64,000 nucleotides of DNA from Chamaea fasciata (taxonomy: Eukaryota > Chordata > Aves > Passeriformes > Sylviidae), in assembly GCA_029207755.1 (NCBI GenBank), contig JARCOQ010000002.1, positions 93,843,087 to 93,907,086 on the forward strand, in the 5' to 3' direction. Under the pieces are notes generated by a model. That model was not told where the DNA came from, made no database searches, and saw only the letters and a list, made by a program, of their open reading frames with translations. This document shows positions 47,660 through 61,211 of the stretch, piece by piece. Both the position numbers and the translations under genes were made by a program. The stretch's first letter is position 1; each line of letters opens with the position of its first letter.

Positions 47660-49339
47660 CGTGAAAGTCATGAGTTTATATTTTCCTACGTTCTAAATTA
47701 AATTTGAATTTTGCTTTTGTCTAAGACATTAAGACTGAACTGAACAGGATCAGTTTTCCTGTCATCACTTAATAATATTCATATTTACATCCTTAATAAA
47801 AGAGTTTGCATTAGTTTCAAGAAAAAAGAAAAGTGATCCATTAAAGATGCTAGGGCCATGGTTATTACTAAGTAGTTTTCCTGTAATTCAAAATCTGGAA
47901 CATTAAATAATTATCTGTGGACAATAGCTAAATAAATTGCTGTTTATTTCAAGCTTCTTATTATTTAGCATACTTTCAGGGGATCAGTAAATTTATCCCT
48001 TACCACACAACATATCAGCAATTCACTTTTGATATGATATTCATGTAATTTTTTCTCATCTTTAGTGGTTCATAAGCACAGTCAAAAGCAGAATGGTCAT
48101 TAGTTTTTGTTTGTTTGTTTGTTTTTGGTGTTTTTTTTTTTACCTCTAAAGGGAATTGAACACAAACAATATTGGAAATACAAATTCATGTGCAGAAATA
48201 CTGCAGACTCCAATTCATCTTCTTTGCATTGTATTTCTTTCCTTGATGGTTTCATGTCAAGTTGATGTCTTTTATCCATATGAACAATTACAAAACAATT
48301 TTAGGCTAATAAAGGAAAATCAAGCACTGTCATATTTAATTACTGTATGATTCATCATATGACATCTATTATATTTTCAATTATGTAAAATCATTTTTGT
48401 TTGCAAGATATTTCTAAATGATGAAAGAAAAGGTTCCTTCCTGCTCTCTCCAATGTTCAGTAGAATTATTGTTTGTTTAGACAAGGGTAGAAGCAAGGCT
48501 TTGGAATGCTTTCAAAGAACAAATGAAATGTTCAAATAAATCTATTTCTATCCTAACATGGACCTTGGCTGCTTTAGGTAATATTTCCCCCGGGGTCAAC
48601 AAATGGGATAGTGCTGGTCCAAAGAGGTACTAGTGAACAGCCAAAATAAGTTTTGGTAAATTACACTATTCAGATATTATGTGTGTAGTTAGCTGCATGT
48701 TAAATTTTTTTAAATAATGCAAAAAAAAAATTAACTTCTTATTTGGCTCAAAATAACACAAATCAAATATCAACACAACTACTACTACTAAATGGAATAA
48801 TCCAGGTAGAAAACAGGTTGGAAAAAAAGGGTGAATAGTGAAGAACCAACCACATGACAACAGTGTGAATATTTGATGTACTCTTTCACATCACTGAACA
48901 CAACACACAACAAGCTTTCTTACATGTTTACAAAAACCTTTTTACTTTTGTGTCACATAGATACAGGAGAATAAAATGTAAAAATTTAAAGGTGTGCTTG
49001 CTTGCATCAGATTAGAAATTCTTTCAATAATATAGCACTCTCTTCACTGGTACATGAATTTGATAATTGAGTTTACTTTTATGCTAAAGGTATACAAGAA
49101 GTGTTTTTATTATTTTAAAAAAAAACACTTGATCCTTCAAAAACATTTTTTGTTTTCCCAGTGAAGCATGAAATTTGTCAGTTATGAAAAATAGAGTTCA
49201 TGTTTGCAATAACAGTACTATGTTAATCACGCTTCCCCAGAAAATCTACTAATATATTTGCTAATAACTTGTCTGATCTTCCTGAAACCAGGCATTTCCA
49301 TGAATGTTCAGGAACACTGATTTTGTCCTTATGTGTCAG
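46751..49339. other. No gene seen; AT-rich DNA with A runs
   Basis: Contains poly(A) at 47265-47280 and 47622-47657, and a GTTT repeat at 48108-48124. No gene or transposon is recognised. Confidence 0.5.
47622..47657. repeat. Poly(A), 36 nt
   Basis: Uninterrupted A run. No SINE or processed transcript is recognisable upstream. Confidence 0.95.
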
Positions 49340-49738
49340 ACACACAGAGGCAGGACAGCTGATCCCAACTGAACAAAGGGATGTTCCACACCATATGGCC
49401 TCATGTTTGGCACATCACACTGGGGGAAGAAGGAGGAGGAAGGGGGGCATTAGGAGTGATGGTGTTTGTCTTCCCAAGCATACATGGGTGGTCTCCAGGA
49501 TATGGCTGAGCAAACACCTGCCTGCCCATGGTAAGACGTGAATTAATTCCCTGTTTTTCTTTGCTTCTGTGCGTGCCTTTAGCTTCACCTCTAAACCATC
49601 TTTGTCTCAACCAATGAATTTTCTCACTTCTACTGTAGTAATTCTTTTCCCCTATGCCACCAATGGTTTGTGGCAGGGTGTGAGTGAGCAGCTGTGTGGG
49701 CCTGAGTTACTGGTTGGGGTTAAACCATCATGCATCAC
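49340..49738 (+). mobile_element. Avian ERV LTR, family B, 3' two thirds
   Basis: Plus-strand LTR lacking the U3 start. It shows ggacagctgatcccaactg, aacaaagggatgttccacac, gtgatggtgtttgtcttccc, ctgagcaaacacctgcctgc, ttccctgtttttctttgctt, tttgtctcaaccaatgaat, and the 3' terminal gggttaaaccatc at 49720-49732. The TATA position has become ttggcacatcaca, so this copy has lost its promoter. It corresponds in inverse orientation to 12752-13200. Confidence 0.82.
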
Positions 49739-52700
49739 AAGTAATTCTCAAAATTAGCCTAGGACCTGTGACCCTACCAAGAAATTTTTTGGAAGTTCAT
49801 ACTTCCAAAAGGAAGATAAGATATAAGAATGCAAAACTTTTCTTATGGATTTGAGGGAATGAGAAATAAGAATAAAGCCCTTTGTTTTTGTATTCAGAAG
49901 CTGAGATAAGACAGACTTGTTCTCAAATTGGGTGAATATTTGTTCAGTCCCAAAGCTGCTATACAGGACTTCTTTCAACAGGGTATATGCAGCTGGGTAT
50001 TTCTGCATTCAGACTTAGTCCCACCAACATTTCAAGTCAAATAAACAGGAAAGAGACCCCAAAAATGTATCAAAGTAGGTACATATTTCCCTTCAATAAT
50101 GCTTAGTTTTATGTAATTGGTTTTTCAGAGAAGAAACTTATGCACAGTTCAATGAAATTTGCTGCAGTCCAGAAAACACCTTGTTCTGGCTTCACCTGTG
50201 CTGTTATTTATTGTCAACCCCGACAATTCATTATATCATTAAGTTGTATGATTCCTATACAAGCTTGATTTAGTTTTCTACAAAAAGTACATTTTCTCTT
50301 TAATTTGCTATTCATGCTATTCTTAAATGTGGGTGGGTTTTTTTTTTTTTTTGGGGGGGTGGGTTTTTTTGTGTGTGGGGGGGGTTTTTTTTGTTTGTTT
50401 GTTTTCTTTTTTTTTTTTTTTTCTTTTCCCAAGATAGTTTGCCTGTATCTCATGGAGGATATATTTTTAGTTGCTCCAAGGTCATATGTATACCACAAAT
50501 CAGGATATATTTGTTTACAGATGCAGATAACATCCGTTTAAAATATAATTTTCTACAGGTTGTCCTCCAACTGTGATTCAAAATAGTTTCAATGTATATT
50601 GGGTCATGAATAAATAGGCTTCCAACACTTCTCAGGCTCTTTTGATATTCAATTTACATTGCAGTGTTACAAGAGTAGGTGGATAGAAATATACATGTAG
50701 GCATAACTAGGTAAATAGTAGCAACATGTTCAAGATAAAAAATTATATGCATATATGCACTCTGTGAATATTTGTAATACCTTTCTAACTACTCCTAAAC
50801 ACCATCTTCATATTTAAGTATGGTAACATAAGTGGCAGCTACTAGAATTTTTAACTTGATTTATTTGATTGTCTTCAGCCTGCAGTATGATGATATGTGT
50901 GGTCAGGATCATTAGATAAACCTTGAGTTGCAAGGAACATTCAGGATCAGGAATTCATCAACACAGAAGAAACAGGCAGGCTGTATTTTCTGCAAATTAG
51001 GCTTCTAAATGCAGAGCAAACAAGGATAAATGAGTTTAGGAAAGTGAATCCAGAGCAGGAACCAGTATCAGGGTTGAGCAAGCATATGTCAAGACAGGAA
51101 TGAGATGAATGATTGCAACTTCACCCTAAGCACAAGCTGAGCAGCCAAGGATAGAATTGTCTCAAAAAGGCAATAGTAGCACCACTGACCAGCTCTGAAA
51201 GCAGGCTATGGCTACATGGGAGACTGACAGCCTCAGGGAGTTGGGTGCAGATGCATCATCCAGCTGAGGATGCACGAAGATCACAATTTCCATGTTCTCT
51301 GGTTTTTCAATCTAAACCTTCCCCATACCTCCAAAATGTTACCTACAGAAGCAAAGGTTTCTTTCCTTTTTAGGTGTGTTTAGAAAGTGTAAGCACTGAG
51401 AAAAGCATTCCTGTATGTGCAGCATTTATATGGCTTTTCTCTTTTCTACTGAACAGAAATGTGGAGGACTTTTTTTTCTTTGAGTTCCTATCTCTCCATG
51501 AGATTGTTTGAAAAAAGCCAACAAGACTGTAGAAGAATATAAAAGCAATCAAAGCATGGAATTAAGAGAAACAAAAGACTAAGATTACAAATGCCTTTTT
51601 TTCATGTAATTGAAAGGCTGAAGAGCAAAGTTAAGCATGAAGAAACTATCCCTTCTATCACAGAAATATAAATGATTATGTAAAAAGCAGATTGAGCATA
51701 CTTGTTTTAAAGTGTCAAAATGCAGTGTCCCTTTTGACCATGTGCAGTCCATCACAGTCTGAAATTAATTTTGATATGAATATTGAGCAGTAAGGGAACT
51801 TGCACTGCTTTGTAGTTTTACAGATCTTTTTTCACTCCTGTAAAAAATAGTCTTAGTTGAAAATGATCCAGTGTTTAAACAACTAAGATTTGTGTTGATA
51901 TTTGGTGGCAAATAAGTAACTGTGAAAAACACTGGAAGTGAATAAATATATATGGAAAAGAACAACTCTTCTGTGTGTGTGTGTTTGTATGCACGTATAA
52001 AATTTTTACATTAGTAAAACAATATCTTCAAACCAATGAAGCACAGATTTTTTTACAAAAATCCTTTATGACATCCTATATGTACAGTTTAGAGTTTATT
52101 TGAAGAATTTCTATAAGATAATCTGAAAATACTGTCCAACATGGATTCATGATCAATTCATCAAGTAGATTCAAATTAACAAAAAAAAGAAGAAACATTT
52201 AAAACATTTCAAATTAATAAAAAGTACTTATGTAGATTCCATATTATTTATCTCTGATTTTTTTTCTTATGTAAATACTGACAGGATATATGGTCTCTAT
52301 ACTGTAGTGGTCCCAGCTAGAAGACTATTGCACATTGAGGAATTGGTATTCCAATAACAAGCTGACATAAGTGCCATCATATCCAGTACTCGGCACATTT
52401 CATTTGGTTTTCAGGACTGTGTCACACTGGGACAAGCTGGACCATATAATCATAATAAAAGATCTTGGAGGTATCACCCAGTTGGCATTACCAGTGATAC
52501 CAACATGACCTTGGCTTTATCTTGAAGGAAATTAATATGAATTCCTTGTATGCAATGATTTTTTAAGAAAAAACACATCTTTAAAATATTGCAATACAGG
52601 TGAGCCAAGGCACGATTGTGTCTAGAGCATGCTGTGGCCTGACTGGAGGTGTTTCCAATTTTGTACAATCTTGCCATTTCCACCCTCAGAAAGGATTTAG

Positions 52701-52959
52701 GATATGTAGAATAAAAGAAATAGTGTACCTCTTTGTGTGCAACTTGCATGAACAAAAGGTCCATTATTTGAGCAGTTCTAGTAGCAAGATATCTATCCAC
52801 AGTGCCAGACAATTCCCGAAACATAGCTTTTTCAACCAGCTGATTTTTCTGTTTCTCCTTTAAGAATTGCATTGGTCAAACACACACATCTGTTCATTGT
52901 TTTTTTTTAGGTTCTGGCATGTTATGATCCTTATAAGAAAGGCAATGAAAGTCTGTATC
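49739..52959. other. No gene supported; includes G/T tract and a 132-codon chance frame
   Basis: AT-rich DNA. 50870-51300 is somewhat GC-richer and unassigned. The minus frame 52474-52872 (132 codons) is the longest in the window but has no motif I recognise and no splice or promoter context. Confidence 0.45.
50330..50430. repeat. G/T-rich tract with long G runs
   Basis: Contains gggtggg, a 14-nt T run, gggggggtggg, gtgtgtgggggggg, then GTTT units and a T run. The plus strand is almost free of A and C. Its G runs could support a G-quadruplex, though one loop would have to be long. Confidence 0.9.
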
Positions 52960-53430
52960 TCAGTAAAAGACATGGACCTCTTCAAGTGGGTCCAGAGGAG
53001 GGACACAAAAATTACCATAGGGATGGAGCACCTCCCCTATGAGAACAGGCTGAGAGAGTTGGGGCTGTCTGGCTTGAAGATCTGGAGACTCTGGAGAGGA
53101 CTCATCATGACCTTACAATAATTAAAGGGGATCTAAAAGAAAGAGGGAGACAGATTTTTGGTAGGGATTCTTGAAACAGGACAAGAGGAAGTGACTTTAA
53201 ACTAAAGGAGGGTAGATTCAGAGAGTAGATATAAGGAAGAAAATTTTATAAGGATGGAGATACACTGGTTACACAGAGAAATGGCATATGCCTCCTTCCT
53301 GGAAACATTCAAAGCCAGTTTGGATCCTCTTCCGGGTATAGTTGAAGATTTTTCTGCTCACAGAAAGGAAGGTTGGACTGGAAGACACTTAATAGTCTCT
53401 TTCAACTCAAACCATTCTGATTCTACAGAA
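52960..53430 (+). mobile_element. CR1 LINE 3' end
   Basis: CR1 C-terminal ORF2 remnant on the plus strand: gggtccagaggagggacac, gagcacctcccctatgagaa, caggctgagagagttggggc, then agaagtgactttaaac-like and gattcagagagtagatataa segments, and a 3' UTR with ggaaggttggactggaagac and ccattctgattctac (degenerate terminal octamers). The frame is broken by stops; 5'-truncated at about 52960. Confidence 0.9.
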
Positions 53431-56400
53431 GGTCACCTACTGAAGCTAACACTGTAAAGAAAAGGATAGTGTTGGCAATAATACATCCCTTCAGGTTCTG
53501 GGAACCCCAAAATCAGCAGCATTGAAGTCAAGGTGCAGTACCCTTGTGAGAACATTAGTTGACATTTTGGTCTATTGAGCTATAACAAGATTTCATAAAA
53601 TGGTGAACTCTACTCATTATTTTAACTGCCCAATAGAAAGGATGTTCACCTGAGAACCTACTCCTGCAGTGTTAGACAAAGGCAAAGACACACAGGTGGC
53701 TTAATCTCCAGTACCAAGCAGAACCTGCCTGCAGGCTCCTCTATTCCGATGAGATAGTAAATTGTGTTCTGCAGTGAGGAATGTGAGCAGCACCGAACAC
53801 ACCTGTGCCTGCTCATGTTACCTATTATGTGGGCTACCATCTCCTCCATGAACAGCTGGTATCCCATCAGTAAAACTGCATCCATTCATACTGCATGAAA
53901 TTTAAAGAGCTTCTCACCATTCAACTCCATTCACCTGTCCTCTTCCACCTTAATGCTCATTAAATTGTTCATTCAAAATTGAAATGTCTCAAAACATAAC
54001 ATTAAAAAGCAGTAAGAGAGGGGGTGACAAGTAAAGGAACAAGGGAGGAGATCTCATGACAGTCTTATTTCTGTGTATTTTACATTTTCCACATCCTCAT
54101 TTAGGTCAAATATTTTCATCTAAAACCAAAGTTTGGTGGAACTATTTTTGTACTAAATCTGCCAAGAATATAGTTTTTACTGTCTTCATATGAAGATGTT
54201 GTTCAGCATTCTTAACATATTTTTATTAGAATTAGAACATGAACTTAGAAAAATCATTATTCATATTCAAGTTAGAAAATTCCAACTACAGTTCTGAATT
54301 ATCGAATTTGCATAAAATGTTTTCTTTCAAGTGCTTAATTCTTAAAGTAATTTCACATAACATGTAAATCATAACTGAAGTAAAATTATATTACAAATGG
54401 GTACACAGTGATCTAGCTGCTCAGCTGTCACTGGCATTAATAACAGTCACACAGCACTACCTGGAAAGTTTGTTGCCATGTGTCTCAGGCACATCATAGA
54501 GGGAGCATCCTATACTAGCTTTTATTATTAAAAGTGCATTTTAATACTTCATTTAAATAATCCATTTAAATATTTTATACTTACCTATTAATTACTGTGT
54601 AAAGACCCTCCCTCAAGCAACTATTTTCTATGAAATTTCATATTTGTTCATATTAGCTATACCATTACAATCAGTGGAAAACCCAAGGTAAAATTCTAAT
54701 ATCACTTGTGACCTAAGAGGTAACTGTAGCTATTTTATGATTTACGAGTTTTCTAGTAACAGTTATCTGCAGTTCATTTGATTGCTTTTGGAATTTGTTT
54801 GCTCAAGCAAAGGTTTTTTTGGTTTTTTATGTTATATCATTATGGTGTATAGAAGACATATCCATCTTGGTTCTGTGAACATTCAGGAAACTTGAGATAG
54901 AAGAGTGAGATGTTAAAGTTCAAAGTGAAGAGGATGATCTTTGGGTACACCTTTGACACATTTTTTTCTGACCTACCTTACTTACTTACTTACCTTACAC
55001 AGGAGGAAAACTGCGGATCTAAATCTATTAATGGAAATGTAAGAACTAGTGAGAACCCATTATTACTTCAAGTACTTAAAGACACATGAGATGGGTAGGC
55101 AATATTTATCATAAAAAACTCATAAGAAAAACGATGCCAAAATCTACCTTTTTTCACTTTCACCTTGCATTATGCTCACTATTTTCGATGAATAAAAGCC
55201 AACAGAAATATCTGCAGTAAATCAGTGGATGGAGAGAAACATAAATTTTCTTAAGGAAAACCATGTTCATCGGTTCATTTTCTAGTGACTCACAATTACT
55301 GTATCCTCTTGGAAACCTATTTTAAACTAGATACTTTCTCAGTATTGGATTAACATGTATGTTATTCCCAATTTCTAACACACCAGACTATTTTCCTTTA
55401 ATCACTAGGTTAAAATAATGTCTTGATATACAGCAATACAGATACATAGGCTTTATGTAATTTCCTAGACTTTTACAACTGCCCCCATACTTTCTTACTC
55501 CTATTTGACATCTCTAAACAATAACAAGCTTTGACAAAACTAGCATTTTGAATGATTGGCTGATAGAAAAAGGGTTATTCCTTCAGAGACTTAAAATACA
55601 TATACCTCTCTGCTTAGAAGAGGCTTCAAAATGCTTTTGAGATGGATATGGCTGCTGAATGAAAAATGTTTCAATACCAGTTCAGACAGTTCTTATTGAA
55701 TAAAACATATACATGTAAAATAAATAAATATAATACCTGCATCAATTCAGAAAAAAAAAAAGATTGAATGTTGTAAATAATTTTATTGATTTAGTTTGGT
55801 GTTAGCTCAGATACCAATGATAGTAATTATATGTATGCCCTCGTTGATTGGGTACTTTAATTAAGTTTTTTTTGGCTGTGAGCACTTTTTCAACAACAAA
55901 AAAACCTGTATCATATGACATTAAATCATGTATCATTATCTCCCATCACTGGTTGTCAAGACTTTGTCCAAGAAGGCATTCAGTATATTGCAGTCATACA
56001 CATATTTCAATAGATTTGAATATTTTTAGTAAATTTTAGTTCTGTTTCATCAAAATGTTTATATTCTGAGGGGCTTTGAATCACTGCTACCCTACAAGAA
56101 GATCACTTGCACCTCCAGCTGACACCACCTAGATGATAATTTTATCACTTGTCGAGGTGGAGGTGGTTTCCAGAAAAATATGTAAATGAACTATATTACT
56201 GACATGAATACATACATGGGGAAAAAAAATGCAGGGCTTGAGACCGTAGAAATAATTCCTGAATTTAATAATAGTAATGTTTTTTTTTTCTTATTGATTT
56301 TTTTTCAATTTTATAACCCACACACCACATTTGTAAAGGCACTACTCTTTGAAATCAAATCCTCAGAAAATCTGCATCAGAGGAGAGAACACAAGCAATA

Positions 56401-58418
56401 AAATGTATACCTGGAGAAGAGCCTCTTTACAAATGGTTAGGAGGATTTCTCATACAAATGTTAAATTGTAACACATTTTTTTTGCAAGTAAGTATAGTTT
56501 ACACATGCTAAAAGATTTTCATTAAATTATAAGATAGATAAAAAATAATTAGGCCATGACCACATTTACTTTCCCATAGATTTGTATGAGTCTTACTGCT
56601 TCAGTGGCATAACTATTAATTTCTAAATACACAGAATATCTCTATGAAAGATGTCTTAAAATTTTTCATACTCTGATTAATAAAGAAGATGCTGTAAAGA
56701 CAAATCTTAAAGCAAAGTTTAAATACACAATAGAAGTAAAGAAATAGAGTAATTTCCACCTTCAGTCTTGAAAGTCCTAAAGAAAAGGAACTGTATGTTC
56801 TTGCCATCATTACCATTGAGTCAGGAAATAAAGATGGTTGGAGATGCATAGCACTCATTAGATTTCTGTTCAGAAAAGTTTTAGTTAATACAGCATTATA
56901 TTTACAGAGTATTTCAATAATATTCACATTCACAATATGAATCATTCTTATAATACTTAGAAAAACCTGAAAGATGCATGACAAATCTGTTTGGGTTCAA
57001 GTTTAGAACAAAGAGCCTGCCTCTCAGAACTGTATTACTGGTTCCTCTTAGGCAACCAGGTAGTCTTTGTAAGACACATCAGAAATAACTCTAAAAATAT
57101 TGCTGGTCAGAAGGGATTATAGAGTAAACAAGAGATTCATTTTCTTTAAATTCTTCCTGCAAAGGAAATTCTAATCCTATTTCATAGTTCTTTAGCCCTA
57201 TTGTTAAATTATTCAGTCAGAAGACTACAAGTAACTTCAACCTGTGGAAAGTAGATTCACATAAATGTATTAATACTCTCACAAAAAGTAACCCACAAAT
57301 CATCAAGAATAATGAAATTCAAAAGACAATTTTAAGAAACTGTGATCACTTTAAAATAAGGAAAATATTGGTTAAGTGTCTAGAATTTGATTCCTTACAA
57401 TGGCTGCTCAGCTACTATCCAAATACCCAGAGAATCATAGGATAATAAGTTGACCCACCTGGTTCCTTGAAAATGTAGGTCAGGTGTTCACTGCCTGAAG
57501 AAATTACCTGCTAGGTGAATCAGGTTGCACAGAGCATTAGCTCATCCACTGGCTGCTCATATATCACTGTCATATGCTGGAAAGAATGTGGCAAAACACA
57601 ATAAAAGTGAGGAAAGTAATTACAGAGGAGGACAAAAAGAAGACATCTATTTTAATTAAGCTACAGAGACGTGTACTTGTTGTATATGTGTTTTTCAGGA
57701 ATATGGATTTGATACAAAAAAGTCCTTTAGTGTAAAATTCCTATCAGTGTCCACAAGTTTATAATCTAAACTAAAGTATACTGCAAAAATAATACCACAA
57801 TGTGATAAAAGCACATGTTCATTGGGCTAATACTATAAGAAAGCAATAAGAACTATCCTATTGTTACAAGAATTTTGTTCTAACTTTGTAATAAAATTGT
57901 AAGCCTATTAAAATCTACAGTTAACCCATCTGATATTGGAGAAGAATGGATACTTCAAGAAGTAATGATATTTTTAATAATCTTGTTAAAAAATGTGTTG
58001 ATATTTTTGTAGTCTTAGTCTGACAATTATTTATGTGCAAATGAATCGTGTTTGACATCCTACTCCACTCAAATTATAGTAAAATAGAAAATCTGGAGTC
58101 CTGAATTGAGTGAATGAAGGTATTTAAGCTATTATGGGATCAAAGGATTTTAAGCTCTACCATATTATTTTATTATTTTCTGAATTAAAGATTATTCCTC
58201 TGAAAAGTGACAAATGATGGACCTGAAAAAAAGATCTTTGATAAGTTACACTTAATTTCCTTACACCTGCTACTGAAAAGCATTTTTATGTCATTTTTTT
58301 CCAAAAAAAATATAGCTTTAAGTTTCAAGTAGTTTGATTGTTTTGTAAAGATTCATAGAATGCCAGTATGAAGACTACAAAGCAGGAACACCAAAATTCC
58401 CAGAAAAAATACATATTA
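53431..58418. other. No gene seen; about 5 kb AT-rich DNA
   Basis: 53500-53930 is slightly GC-richer and unassigned. A short TTAC repeat lies at 54976-54997. An imperfect hairpin of cacctcc and ggaggtgg words lies at 56110-56170. No gene or transposon is recognised. Confidence 0.5.
54976..54997. repeat. (TTAC)n tetranucleotide repeat
   Basis: About five ttac units. Confidence 0.8.
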
Positions 58419-58456
58419 TAGACTCATAGAATGGGTTGGAAGGAAACTTTAAAGGT
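58419..58456 (-). mobile_element. CR1 3'-end scrap
   Basis: Plus-strand gactcatagaatgggttgg and ggaaactttaaagg are the reversed CR1 3' terminus. It directly abuts an LTR fragment. Confidence 0.55.
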
Positions 58457-58573
58457 GTCATTTTTTATCCCCAGCTAGCCACCCAAGTACCAGACAGCTG
58501 CTCATTCACTCCCTCTCCATTGGGACTGGGGAGAAGACAGGAAGGGTAAAAGTAAATAAATTTGAGATTTCCC
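58457..58573 (-). mobile_element. Avian ERV LTR, family B, terminal fragment
   Basis: The plus strand shows atccccagctagccaccc, gctgctcattcactccctc, ttgggactggggagaag and aggaagggtaaaagtaa. This matches the U5 end of the copies at 12752 and 15831 in the same order. Only about 115 bp remain. Confidence 0.7.
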
Positions 58574-61211
58574 AACAACAAACACAAAAGGCACCTTTAT
58601 ATAATACACTGCTTTGCAGTCAAACCTGAATTATTAAATTTAATTTCAGTTTGAGGAAACTGAAGATACTGATACTGTATCAAGCTGATCACAAGCATCA
58701 ATTATTTTTTCTAATCTTCCATAATTAAAATAAGAACAAATTCCATGAGAACAAATGCATCCATCACATTGGTATCCTGAGTGTAAATACCATGGGTTAG
58801 TAAATCATATTGGCTGATCTACATTATGGACAACATTACACATGTATATATGTAAGTGTCAGAGGTCTTTGTGGTGGATTTTAGTTTCCTGCTCTGCCTG
58901 TTACTATAGATGTCAGTAGAAAATATGTATTTTACTCATTTTTAGGAAAAAACATCCACAAACCAGGAAAATTAAGGCTTTAATTTGGAAAATACTAAAG
59001 TGGAAGTTTAGGAATGCCGGAATGGCACCAATTTATCCTGCTTTTGTAGGGTTCTGTACAGCTTTATTTGTAAAGGGAAATCAGTCATGTAGAACAGAAC
59101 AGTTCTTTCACTTTTAAAAGAGAGAATGAAAACATTATTTTAAATAGTTGAAACTACAAGACAAACTAAAATGAATGGAAATTACCTATTAATGGAAATG
59201 CAATTACACTCTATTTTGTTTTCTTAAATTAATTTCACAACAAATTGATCCTAACTAAAATATTTTGGTTCCGGAATAATGTCACAGAAAAGTATTCTAA
59301 AAAATGAAATCTATTCTAAAAAATGATATAAAATCAGACTACCTGAGGGTAGAACATGGACCAAGTACATAGCATTCTCTTGAAGAAACTAAGAGAGTAA
59401 TTTCACCTTCTATTATCTTTGTGTCAGTATGTCAGGAAGCAAAATAAAGTAATTTTTTTTTTTTTTAAGGAAGTTCTGGATTAAATTTAGTCATTTCAGC
59501 CTCCACCTAAAAATCAATCTATTATATATAAAACTGCAGTTTTCATTATAGGTTTCTAACTAATTTGTTCTCATGCCTTTAGGCAGAAATATTAGCTAAG
59601 TACTTGTGTAAATATTTGAGTATCTTTTATGTTATATAATTTATTTGATTTATTGCATGCTAAGCAAATATATTCATTTAGGCCACTCCCCTTCTTTGAA
59701 GCAAGAACCATTGCATGAAACAAAGGGACTCACTTTTATGTATATAAATATTTCCCTAAGGCGAAAACAGAAAGAAAAAAAAAATGTCTTTTTTTTTACC
59801 TCACAGATGACTTGCTTTCTGCTTCAACAAGTAATTAATTTCATGGACAAAGCGAAAACACAATTACTCACTGCTTTCAAAAGTTATTAATGGGATTGAA
59901 CCAATTCCTTCTAATTAGAGGGAGGGTGTCCCCTACCATCTCCCCGGTTCATTGCAGCAAGAGAACCTCTTTTGAGTTTAATTAGAATAGAAATATTAAG
60001 AGAAGTAACAGGATTAAAGACACCCAAATTTTTCAATCTCACTTATTCTTTCTATACAGTGGTTAAAATAGCTAGACTCTATATTTTTCATGGATATTAG
60101 CTCAGGCTGAGGATGCTAATTGTTCTAGCTAGTGATTTCAAACTGTCTTTAAAATGCTAAGAAACACAATTTCTTTTTAAAGAATACTCCACAATCTAGA
60201 AACATAAAAACTGTGTTGCAAAGAAAAGCAATTTGCACAAAAAACAATCTGAACCACTTTCAAGGTTAGGACAACACAGCAATGCTAAACATGCTATTTA
60301 TAGCTGATTTGAACTTATTTACTGTGGTTCACACAGCAGAATAGTAAACAGACAAGTAAAAAGAAAGAAGGTTGAACACTAAACAGGTGAAAACAAATTG
60401 CAAAACAAATTTTTGAAGAAGGCTGCTGTTTAGAAAGTGCTTTCATAGCTATCCAAAAAACGGGGGAGTTATACCCATATATGTCATAGGTTAATTTGAA
60501 GAACACTTGGATTTTCCGTAATTATAGGCAATATAGGAGAATTCATATAATTGTAGGAAAGAAAGAGCAGTTTTTATTAAAATGAAGAAGGAATGCAAAT
60601 AATTATAAATTTCTTAGTGTAACATTATTCTTTGCTTAGATTCTGACAAATTATAATTTAAAATAAATTTCTAAATGCCTAGAAGATATATAATCAGATT
60701 CTAGTACAGTTTTTTTAGTGACTACATTTTACAAAACAAAAGCTATTAGCTCTTTTAAAAGAATAAAAAGTATATGCATAATGAGGATTAAATATCACTG
60801 ACTACTGTCCTCATGCTAGACCTGCTTCTGCTCATGATTTATATTTTAAACTTAGAAACATTAGCGTTAAAAAATTTATAATACTTGTAAAGGGATTATC
60901 TATTCTTAGGTACTACCAAAAGATAGAAGTCAGTTTGTAGATATATAGGCTGAAAGGTATCTACATGGGTAGCAATAATCTCAAGTTTACTATCAGGCAC
61001 ATAAAGTCTGTTAAAGTATATAATCATTTACAGAAAAGGAAAGAAACATCATAGAGAATCTCTGAAACAAAATATTTTATACTCCTGCATTCCTATGCAA
61101 TTTTGGTTACCATAGAAAACTGTGCTGGGTGGTATTTAACATAACTTGGTATGGACATGATTATATAAAAGAGGAAGTTATCTGGACATAATGATGAGAT
61201 TGACCTCAATT
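58574..61211. other. No gene seen; includes TAATTA-rich stretch
   Basis: AT-rich DNA. 59680-59990 contains three TAATTA words and other homeodomain-like cores, with a slightly GC-richer middle, and may be a conserved noncoding element. Confidence 0.45.

Noticed and set aside
50214..50498. Lys/Pro-rich minus frame and its Phe/Gly-rich plus partner at 50305-50541
   Set aside because: Both are read from the G/T tract at 50330-50430.
56110..56170. Hairpin of cacctcc and ggaggtgg words
   Set aside because: The pairing is interrupted and short; not clearly better than chance.
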